Shown one piece after another: positions 1-5,255 of a stretch of 8,301 bases of DNA. Source of the stretch: DALYJJ01 sp031969915 (GTDB lineage: Bacteria > Acidobacteriota > Terriglobia > Bryobacterales > Bryobacteraceae); NCBI GenBank assembly GCA_031969915.1, contig DALYJJ010000213.1, positions 1-8,301 on the forward strand, given 5' to 3'. The translations under genes were made by a program, and so were the position numbers. The first letter of the stretch is position 1; every line of letters begins with the position of its first letter. Below the pieces are notes generated by a model. The model saw only the letters and a list, made by a program, of their open reading frames with translations, searched no databases and was not told the DNA's origin.

Positions 1-101
1 TCCTGCCCCGGGGCATGCAGTGGCGCGATCAACGGCCGCGCGACGCTGCTGGCATCGGCGCCGATACTGCGTTCCACCAACCGCTGTAGAGAACTCTTCA
101 T
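1..101 (-). CDS. N-terminal fragment of the next gene in the contractile-injection operon (3' end outside the window)
   Basis: An ATG at 101-99 overlaps the TGA stop of the preceding hub-chaperone gene (100-98) in an ATGA arrangement. It opens a frame with no stop through position 1, giving 33 complete codons. The peptide begins MKSSLQRLVERSIGADASSV and continues into a proline-containing stretch (RPLIAPLHAPGQ). The 4-nt overlap is typical of translational coupling and supports a real gene. From memory, small or low-complexity proteins beginning with a similar pattern (leucine-rich helix, 'LVxRS', then xRPxxxPL) are common directly behind the gp26-like gene in eCIS clusters. Their role is not established and I cannot align the two here. 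The C-terminal part lies outside the window, so no domain can be assigned. What is seen is the start, the coupling and the open frame; the eCIS role is inferred from context. Confidence 0.62.
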   Translation of the reverse strand, partial: MKSSLQRLVERSIGADASSVARPLIAPLHAPGQ

Positions 102-742
102 GCCCCCACCATGTCCAGATAGCATCTGCGGCGAGCCGAACTCATGGACAGGATCTCGCGCTCGCTCCAGCCGTACGCCGAGGCGAGCGCGTGCACCTCC
201 AGGAGCAGCCGTTTCGCACAGGCCGCGATCTCCGTCGCGAAGTAGGAAGAGATGTCGAACGCGGTCTGCCACGGCGCGGCGCATTCCGGGCACGTGAGGG
301 AGATCATGACCTCGCTCGCTTCGATGGCCGCTTCCAGGTCTGTCAGCGCAGCCTCTACGCCGTCCTCGACGGACAACCGCTCCAATAACGCTGTCACTGC
401 GGCGTCCGCATCGCGCAACCCGGCCACGGCGGCCAGGTCGTTTGCGCGCGGATATCGAAAGAGAGGGCCGCCGCCGGACGGCGGCTCGGCGAACTCGATG
501 GCCGCGGCGTCCAGGGTGAACTCCACCTTCCCTCCGCAGTGCGGGCACTCCGCGTAGCAGGGAAGCGAAGCCCCGAAGGTCGCCTCGCGCAAAGCGAGCA
601 GCGTGCGGTCCCGCTGCCCGATGCTGATGTCCGCGGCGCCGATCCCGGCCGACCGGAGCAGAGACAGGGCGGCGCGAGCGGGCGGCTCACCGGCAACGGC
701 TTCCCACGCGCGGATGATTTCCTCCGGCGCAAGACCCTGCAT
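98..742 (-). CDS. T4 gp26-like baseplate hub assembly chaperone with zinc-binding cysteine pairs
   Basis: This 214-aa protein matches the T4-family baseplate hub chaperone family (gp26-like), which is a regular member of phage-tail-like contractile injection operons and is thought to help assemble the baseplate hub. Diagnostic features are the segment RDRTLLALREATFG near residues 44-57, followed by a CxxC pair (C66, C69, with C62 nearby) and an F-x-L-D strand. A second CxxC pair lies at C151/C154, and the C-terminal tail has 'REILSMSSARRRCYLDM'. The two CxxC pairs probably form one zinc-ribbon site. The region between them (about residues 90-145) is acidic and helical. The start ATG lies 3 nt after the stop of the tube gene. 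There is no clear Shine-Dalgarno sequence, so translation is probably coupled to the tube gene. The stop overlaps the next start (ATGA). Family assignment is fairly confident; the exact assembly role is taken from the T4 analogy. Confidence 0.82.
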   Translation of the reverse strand: MQGLAPEEIIRAWEAVAGEPPARAALSLLRSAGIGAADISIGQRDRTLLALREATFGASLPCYAECPHCGGKVEFTLDAAAIEFAEPPSGGGPLFRYPRANDLAAVAGLRDADAAVTALLERLSVEDGVEAALTDLEAAIEASEVMISLTCPECAAPWQTAFDISSYFATEIAACAKRLLLEVHALASAYGWSEREILSMSSARRRCYLDMVGA

Positions 743-745
743 GGT

Positions 746-1273
746 CTACACTGCCGGAACGGTGAACGTCGGCTCCGCCGGCTCGGCGACATCGACGTCG
801 CGTTCCCAGCCCTCGTTTTCGAGCTTGATGTGCTGCAGCGCGATCGCGTTGCCGTTGGCGTCGAGGTCCGGAATCGCCTGGTACTCCGAGACCCAGCACC
901 GGTACACCTTGTAGGCGAGCACCTTCTGACCGGCTTCGTTGTACACCTCAATGGTGAGGTCTTTGCGGAAGTCTTTCAGCGAAACCTCTGCGCCCAACCC
1001 CGCGCCGAAGTTCCACACCTTGTTCGCCCACTTCTCGAACTCAGTATCGTGCGTGACGCCGCGTTCGAGCGTGATCGCGTCGAACTCGGTACGTCCCGGG
1101 GACTTCCGGCTGGTGCTCGGATCGCCGCCCTCGCGGTGCTTCACCACCTCCGTGGTCTTCTTCAAACCACCGACCTTGCTCACGCCGGCCACATAGCGGC
1201 CATCCCATTTCACCCGGAACTTGAAGTTCTTATAGGGATCGAATCGCTGCGCGTTTGCGGTGAACTGTGCCAT
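746..1273 (-). CDS. Contractile injection system tail tube protein (T4 gp19-like, Afp1/Pvc1-type)
   Basis: This 175-aa protein is the inner tube subunit of a phage-tail-like particle. Hexameric rings of it stack inside the sheath and are driven through the target envelope on contraction. It has the family pattern: an N-terminal 'DPYKNFKFRVKWDGRYVAG' strand (residues 12-30) and then 'VSKVGGLKKTTEVVKHREGGD' (31-51), which is the tube's inner beta-sheet and loop. The charged segment 'TLERGVTHDTEFEKWAN' follows at 68-84. Next come 'YKVYRCWVSEYQAIPDLDANGNAIALQHIKLENEGWERD' features at 121-159, where the DLDANGN turn and LENEGWE are typical. The last 16 residues form an acidic, proline-containing tail (VAEPAEPTF region) beyond the conserved core. 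A good Shine-Dalgarno sequence (GAGGAG, 1278-1283 on the minus strand) lies about 5 nt from the ATG. The gene sits 12 nt behind the sheath gene, the usual sheath-tube order. Confidence 0.93.
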   Translation of the reverse strand: MAQFTANAQRFDPYKNFKFRVKWDGRYVAGVSKVGGLKKTTEVVKHREGGDPSTSRKSPGRTEFDAITLERGVTHDTEFEKWANKVWNFGAGLGAEVSLKDFRKDLTIEVYNEAGQKVLAYKVYRCWVSEYQAIPDLDANGNAIALQHIKLENEGWERDVDVAEPAEPTFTVPAV

Positions 1274-1285
1274 GAGCTCTCCTCG
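1274..1285 (-). promoter_or_regulatory. Ribosome-binding site of the tube gene in the sheath-tube gap
   Basis: On the minus strand the 12-nt gap between the sheath stop (TGA, 1288-1286) and the tube ATG (1273-1271) reads CGAGGAGAGCTC. This contains a strong GAGGAG Shine-Dalgarno core at about 5-6 nt spacing. It is the best ribosome-binding site in the injection operon. That fits the need for many tube copies from the same transcript as the sheath. Confidence 0.75.
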
Positions 1286-3616
1286 TCAGACCTCAATCTG
1301 TCCAGCCATCTGCTGAATGCGAATGATGACGAACTCCGCGGGCTTCAAAGGCGCGAAGCCCACCACGATGTTCACGACGCCGAGGTTGATGTCGTTCTGG
1401 GTGGTGGTTTCGCGGTCGCACTTGACGAAGTACGCCTCTCGGGGCGTCTTGCCCTGGAACGCGCCCTGGCGGAACAGCGTGTGCAGGAACGCACCGATGT
1501 TCAAACGGATCTGCGCCCACAGCGGTTCGTCGTTCGGTTCGAACACCACCCATTGCGTACCTCGATAGAGGCTCTCCTCGAGAAACAGCGCAAAGCGGCG
1601 CACCGGAATGTACTTGTAGTCGTCGGAGAACTGGTCCGCGCCGCGCATGGTGCGCGCGCCCCAACTCACGCGCCCGTAGACCGGGAACTGTCGCAGACAG
1701 TTGATGCCGCGCTGATTCAGGGGCCCGTTCTCGCGGTCCGTCAGGTTGTACGCCAGTTCCTGGACGTTGGAGAGCGTCGCCTCGGTCCCGGCCGGCGCCT
1801 TCCACACTCCGCGGGTCCCGTCGGTGCGCGCATACACGCCGGCCATCGTCCCGGACGGGGGAACCGAGCGCAGCCGAGAGCCGTTCGCCGGGTCCGGAAT
1901 GCGTACCGGCGGATAGTAAACCGCGGTGTAGTTGTCCGGCGTCAGCTTGGCGATGAAAGTCTGAATGGCCGTGGGATCGGTGACGCTCAGCGGGGGGTCG
2001 ATGACGTAGAAGGCGCGCTTGGTGCGGCAGTACGCGGTGGCTTTTGAGACCACGTCGAGCGCAGCGGTCTCACCGAGCTCCGCGGTGAGCGGGATGCACA
2101 GGATGTTGAAAATATCCGTGTCTTCCAGCGCGAAGATCCCTTTCTTCGAGGCCTGGTTGCCGGTGATCGGCCCGGCGCTGGTGGGCGGAGTTCCATTGTT
2201 GCCGGGCACGCCGTCGGACTGCGCGCCGCGCGAGACGGAAGAGCCGCCGGCATAGCGCTGCACGTTGATGAAGCTGCCCGCGCCGGCCAATCCAAGGGTG
2301 GCCGCCAGGTCATTGGGCAGGACGCTGGCCACGGTCAGCGTGGCGTTGCTCTGCTCGATGGGCAGGACGATTCGCAGGCGCCCGCCCTCCAGCGTGACCT
2401 CCGCGCCCGCCACCAGCGGCTGTGTCGCGGCGAGCGCGCGAATGCGCGTTTCGAGGATCTGCGCCAGTTCCGTGAGGCTGGTGGGGACGGAGCCGAGGGA
2501 CACGACGATCGCCGCGCCGATCGCGGCCCCGTCGGCGATGGTCAGACGGATTTCGTGGGCGGGGTTGAGGGTCGCCAGGTCCAGGGCCGACAGATCGTTT
2601 CCGATGGTCCCGGAGGCAACCGGGCGCAACGCCGCCGCAGCGGCCGATTCGCGACCCCCGTTCGCCGCGCCGAGCCGCAGCAGTGCGGCCGCGTCGCGCG
2701 AGGATGCGCTGGCGATCTGCACGGCGGATTGCTCGCCGCCCGCGCCGGAGCGGATCAACAGGTGCGCGCCGGCGGCGTTCGGATTTCCGGCGGCGTCGGC
2801 CCGCTGCACCGTGAGGTTGGCATAGTACGGCTGCGACGGGTTGCCGCTGCGCAAGCCGGCTTCGAGGCTCGCGCGCAGCGCGTCCAGGTCGGCGGGCGCG
2901 GCGCCGGCGAAGGCGGCCACTTCGTACGGCCCGTCGCCATTCACGGTCACGGATACGAACCGCGCGTCGGCGCCGAGGCCCGCGGGCAGCGGATCGAGAT
3001 CGCCGCTGAGCGATGTTCCGCCGGCAAGCCCGTTCAGCACGGCCGGCGTCACGCCGGCGTGGCGCGTCGCGGTGATGAGCTTGGAGGCCGCCTTCACGAC
3101 GCCTTCGACGTAGCTCGGCGAACTCGAGTCCATGCTCAGATTGCGGTGCACCTCGGTCCGCACCGGAACCAGGGTTCCGTTTTGCAATGCGAGTTCCGTG
3201 GCGGTGAGGTTGAACGTGCTTGTGGGCGACGCCGTGTCGTAGTCGACATCGATCCGAAGGTTGTTGCCCCAGACGCCCTCGCTCAGCGCGGCGACGGTGA
3301 GCACCTTCACTCCGGTTGCGTTACCGAGGGTGATCGACGCGCGCGCGGCGCCGCTCGCCACGCGAACGATCCACGCCTCGGCGCCGCCGTTCAAGAAGAA
3401 CTGCTGCACCGCGTAGCCGGTCTCGCTATTCGACGCAATGCCGCCAAATTCTCTTTCAAAAGTCCCGAAATCGAAAACCTTGACCGCTTTGTCAACCGGC
3501 CCCCGCGGGGTGTAGCCGACGAAAGCCGCCACCGACGTGCTGACTCCCGTGATGGTACGGACGCCACTGGGAACCTCTTCGATGTAAACGCCAGGGTAGG
3601 TGGGTGAGGTGGGCAT
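1286..3616 (-). CDS. Contractile injection system tail sheath protein with a large duplicated insertion domain
   Basis: This 776-aa protein is the contractile outer sheath, which stores energy in the extended state and drives the tube on contraction. The N-terminus 'MPTSPTYPGVYIEEVPSGVR' with 'ITGVSTSVAAFVGYTPRGP' (22-40) is the classic sheath start, including the linker strand used for inter-subunit handshaking. The core resumes near residue 490 ('GIFALEDTDIFNILCIPL'). It includes 'AFYVIDPP' (535-542), 'YYPPVRIPDP' (567-576), 'PPSGTMAGVYARTDGTRGVWKAPAG' (586-610), and 'RGINCLRQFPVYGRVSWGARTM' (636-657). The conserved C-terminal domain is 'YKYIPVRRFALFLEESLYRGTQWVVFEPND' (667-696) through 'PAEFVIIRIQQMAGQIEV'. 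At 776 aa it is much longer than minimal eCIS sheaths (roughly 350-500 aa). The excess is residues about 110-460, two-thirds of it an apparent tandem duplication described separately. The ATG at 3616 has a purine-rich GGAAAGGA upstream at 12-nt spacing, which is suboptimal. This is the first gene of the leftward operon. A phage or R-type tailocin sheath is the alternative reading; the gp26-like neighbour and coupled layout favour eCIS. Confidence 0.94.
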   Translation of the reverse strand: MPTSPTYPGVYIEEVPSGVRTITGVSTSVAAFVGYTPRGPVDKAVKVFDFGTFEREFGGIASNSETGYAVQQFFLNGGAEAWIVRVASGAARASITLGNATGVKVLTVAALSEGVWGNNLRIDVDYDTASPTSTFNLTATELALQNGTLVPVRTEVHRNLSMDSSSPSYVEGVVKAASKLITATRHAGVTPAVLNGLAGGTSLSGDLDPLPAGLGADARFVSVTVNGDGPYEVAAFAGAAPADLDALRASLEAGLRSGNPSQPYYANLTVQRADAAGNPNAAGAHLLIRSGAGGEQSAVQIASASSRDAAALLRLGAANGGRESAAAAALRPVASGTIGNDLSALDLATLNPAHEIRLTIADGAAIGAAIVVSLGSVPTSLTELAQILETRIRALAATQPLVAGAEVTLEGGRLRIVLPIEQSNATLTVASVLPNDLAATLGLAGAGSFINVQRYAGGSSVSRGAQSDGVPGNNGTPPTSAGPITGNQASKKGIFALEDTDIFNILCIPLTAELGETAALDVVSKATAYCRTKRAFYVIDPPLSVTDPTAIQTFIAKLTPDNYTAVYYPPVRIPDPANGSRLRSVPPSGTMAGVYARTDGTRGVWKAPAGTEATLSNVQELAYNLTDRENGPLNQRGINCLRQFPVYGRVSWGARTMRGADQFSDDYKYIPVRRFALFLEESLYRGTQWVVFEPNDEPLWAQIRLNIGAFLHTLFRQGAFQGKTPREAYFVKCDRETTTQNDINLGVVNIVVGFAPLKPAEFVIIRIQQMAGQIEV
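2279..2971 (-). repeat. Two diverged copies of one alpha/beta module inside the sheath (sheath residues about 216-446)
   Basis: Two segments of the sheath insertion share the same order of elements. Copy A (about residues 218-320) has a strand (FVSVTVNGDG) and then a helix (PADLDALRASLEAGLRS). A strand pair (AHLLIRSG) follows, then SAVQIASASSRDAAALLRLGAA. Copy B (about 354-446) has HEIRLTIADG and then TSLTELAQILETRIRAL. It continues with GRLRIVLP and then ATLTVASVLPNDLAATLGLAGAG. The signature 'strand - xLxxLxxxLExxIRx - LxIxxxxxxSxVxIAS - DxAAxLxLxxA' is therefore repeated at an interval of about 135 residues. Identity is low, so this is a protein-level repeat from an old duplication rather than a DNA repeat. 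Such modules would be expected on the outer surface of the sheath. Confidence 0.6.
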
Positions 3617-3679
3617 GCGAAACGCCAGTCCTTTCCGCTTGTGCGAGGTTGGGGTAACCCGCGTTTTTCGACTCCGACG

Positions 3680-3708
3680 ATCTTATGCTTCCGTCTCTCC
3701 CGTGTCAA
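3680..3708 (-). promoter_or_regulatory. Consensus sigma-70-type promoter of the contractile-injection operon
   Basis: Read on the minus strand, a perfect -35 TTGACA (3708-3703) is followed after exactly 17 nt by a near-consensus -10 TAAGAT (3685-3680). Transcription would start around 3671-3674, giving a 5' leader of about 55-58 nt ahead of the sheath ATG at 3616. The spacing, match and position are all as expected for a housekeeping promoter, in an otherwise GC-rich genome. No obvious operator palindrome flanks it. The match itself is seen directly; its activity is inferred. Confidence 0.72.
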
Positions 3709-3729
3709 TCGACAAAAGGAGAAATAACG

Positions 3730-3783
3730 ATGAAAACCTCATTTGCGGGGCGATTACTTTCCGTATACATCACGGAGCGATGA
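3730..3783 (+). CDS. 17-codon ORF with a strong ribosome-binding site: leader peptide or detached original start of the sulfatase
   Basis: The ORF encodes MKTSFAGRLLSVYITER and ends in TGA at 3781-3783. It is preceded by AAAAGGAGAAATAACG, a near-ideal Shine-Dalgarno sequence (AAGGAG) about 8 nt from the ATG. This is far better than anything in front of the sulfatase frame. Its stop overlaps an ATG (3780-3782) that is in frame with the sulfatase, forming an ATGA coupling junction. The nucleotides coding ITER (CATCACGGAGCG, 3768-3779) recur with one mismatch at 3845-3856 (CATGACGGAGCG), where they encode the sulfatase's MTER. Removing the 77 bp between the repeats fuses this start in frame to the Tat-like RRTFLGG. 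It may therefore be the remnant of the real sulfatase N-terminus. Alternatively it is a genuine coupling leader. I do not recognise it as any known peptide. Confidence 0.4.
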   Translation: MKTSFAGRLLSVYITER

Positions 3784-3856
3784 CACCCCTTGGCTGCTCG
3801 TGGCCCACGGTCCCGAAGCTGATAGTCTGTTGGGCGGCGAACTTCATGACGGAGCG
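3768..3856 (+). repeat. Imperfect 12-bp direct repeat flanking a 77-bp offset at the sulfatase start
   Basis: CATCACGGAGCG (3768-3779) and CATGACGGAGCG (3845-3856) match at 11 of 12 positions and are offset by 77 bp. Because 77 is not a multiple of 3, the segment between them shifts the reading frame between the upstream 17-codon ORF and the sulfatase. I see no inverted termini in the 77 bp, so there is no evidence for a classical mobile element. Slippage, partial duplication or chance are all possible. Confidence 0.45.
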
Positions 3857-5234
3857 GCTGACTCGGCGCACATTCCTCGGCGGTGCGGCGGCGGTAGCCC
3901 GCGGTGGCGCTCCACCGACACGGCCGAATGTGCTCTTCGTCTCCGTGGACGATCTGAACCCCGCTCTTCACTGTTTGGGCAACGCTCAGGTTCAGACCCC
4001 GCACATCGACGGGTTGGCTTCGCGCGGTGTGCGCTTCCGTTCGGCATACGCCAACTACGCATCCTGCCTGCCGTCGCGCATTTCATTCCTGAGCGGGTGG
4101 CACCCGGAGCGAACCGGCGTGATGACGTTCACGCCGCGGCCGCGAGACCGCCAGTTGAAGGATGTGGTCTATCTGCCGCAGCACTTCCGCAACAACGGCT
4201 ACACCACGGCGCGCATCGACAAAGTGTTCCACATCGGCGCGGATGAGCCGTCGTGCTGGGATGTCTCCGAAGAGCCGCTGGGACGAGTGACGTACACGCC
4301 GCGAGAGATCGAACACCAGAACCTGGCTTCGCGAGTGCTGGAACAGGGCACGTTCCCCAAGTGTGGAGGGGAGAAGGGCAACTATGCCGTGCTAAACGCC
4401 GCGGACGGTGAGTTGATCGACGGCATCAACACGCGGCGCGCCGGGCAACTGCTCGAGCGCCTGGCGCGGGAAGCCCGGCCCTTCTTTCTCGCCGTGGGGC
4501 TGCGGAGGCCCCATTTGCCCCGAATTCTGCCGAAGAAGTACTTCGACTTGTACCGGCCGGAGTCGATCCAACTCCCGCCCCAGCCGCCGAACTTCGATCC
4601 GGCCACCTGGGTCTCGCGCGAGGATCACCGGCGCATCGTCGCCCACTACTACGCCGCGGTGACGTACATGGATGCACGCGCCGGAGAGCTGCTGCAAAGC
4701 CTCGACCATGTGGGGCTCCGCGAGAACACAATCGTCGTGCTATTCGGCGATCAAGGTTACGCGCTGGGCGAGCGCGACAACCACTACGGCAAAGGAACGC
4801 TGGGCGAGCGCTCGTTCGCCGTGCCGCTCATCGTCGCCGAGCCGGGGCGCAGGAGCGGCGCCGTGTCCAGCCGCGTTGTGGAGTTGCTGGACCTGTACCC
4901 GACGCTCGTCGACCTGTGTGGACTGCCGCAACCGGCCAGCGGCCTGCAGGGCCGGAGCCTGCGTCCGCTGCTCCGAAACCCGCGGACGCCGTGGGAGGCG
5001 CGCGCCCTGGGAGCATGGGGCACAAAGGACTACCAACGCCCCGGGCTCTCGCTCCGGACAGAGCGCTATCGCTACTCGGAGAAGGACGACGGCACGCCGT
5101 TTGAGATGTTCGACTACCGCAACGACCCCTACGAGTGGAGAAACCTGGTGGGCGAAAACCGGTGGGCGAAAGAGAGGACCCGTCTGGCGGCGTTGCTGAG
5201 GACGGCACGGGCGCGGGCCGTCGCCGGACTCTAA
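3846..5234 (+). CDS. Formylglycine-dependent sulfatase, iduronate-2-sulfatase-like, with a Tat-like N-terminus
   Basis: This 462-aa type I sulfatase hydrolyses sulfate esters, probably on a polysaccharide or glycosaminoglycan-type substrate outside the cytoplasm. Visible features are the metal-binding pair D35-D36 in FVSVDDLNP and the C74-L-P-S-R78 signature whose cysteine becomes formylglycine. Also present are K126 (DKVFH), H223 (RPHLP), D302 in LFGDQGYALGE, and K316. The C-terminal 'FDYRNDPYEWRNL' box (422-434) is typical of the family. The pattern VFH, PFFLAVGLRRPHLP and GYALGE resembles iduronate-2-sulfatase. The start was chosen at the ATG before TERLTRRTFLGG, because a twin-arginine motif belongs near the N-terminus. 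Its ribosome-binding site is poor and the hydrophobic segment after RR is very short and interrupted by arginine. ATG 3780 would add 22 unconvincing residues. Q303 sits where His or Asn normally binds metal. The stop overlaps the convergent GntR gene's stop. Confidence 0.9.
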   Translation: MTERLTRRTFLGGAAAVARGGAPPTRPNVLFVSVDDLNPALHCLGNAQVQTPHIDGLASRGVRFRSAYANYASCLPSRISFLSGWHPERTGVMTFTPRPRDRQLKDVVYLPQHFRNNGYTTARIDKVFHIGADEPSCWDVSEEPLGRVTYTPREIEHQNLASRVLEQGTFPKCGGEKGNYAVLNAADGELIDGINTRRAGQLLERLAREARPFFLAVGLRRPHLPRILPKKYFDLYRPESIQLPPQPPNFDPATWVSREDHRRIVAHYYAAVTYMDARAGELLQSLDHVGLRENTIVVLFGDQGYALGERDNHYGKGTLGERSFAVPLIVAEPGRRSGAVSSRVVELLDLYPTLVDLCGLPQPASGLQGRSLRPLLRNPRTPWEARALGAWGTKDYQRPGLSLRTERYRYSEKDDGTPFEMFDYRNDPYEWRNLVGENRWAKERTRLAALLRTARARAVAGL

Positions 5235-5255
5235 GCGGAGCGCACTTCGCTTCCG
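5231..5255. other. Tail-to-tail overlap of sulfatase and GntR stop codons with a small bulged hairpin
   Basis: CTAA at 5231-5234 contains the plus-strand TAA (5232-5234) and the minus-strand TAG (5233-5231), so the two genes overlap by 3 nt and leave no space for a separate terminator. Just beyond, CGGAGCG (5236-5242) can pair with CGCTTCCG (5248-5255) around a 5-nt loop with one bulged T. This lies within the last GntR codons. No T-tract follows on either strand, so it is not a convincing intrinsic terminator. Read-through and convergent antisense transcription are possible. Confidence 0.5.

Noticed and set aside
539..2047. Plus-strand open frame of about 500 codons opposite the tube and sheath genes
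   Set aside because: It is antisense to three genes with clear family motifs, is rich in Arg/Gly/Val/His in the way expected of a reverse-complement shadow in GC-rich DNA, and shows no recognisable domain.
2555..3607. Plus-strand open frame of about 350 codons opposite the sheath N-terminal half
   Set aside because: It is the same antisense shadow of a well-supported sheath gene, with low-complexity Arg/Gly composition and no motif.
3661..3689. Possible plus-strand promoter (TATGCT at 3684-3689) for the sulfatase
   Set aside because: The -10 is only partly matched, and no acceptable -35 lies 16-18 nt upstream (GCGTTT at 17 nt). It also overlaps the much stronger minus-strand promoter.
5201..5222. 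GACGGC...GCCGTC 6-bp hairpin at the end of the sulfatase gene as a terminator
   Set aside because: It lies inside the coding sequence, has a 10-nt loop and no following T-run. Such short GC stems are frequent by chance here.
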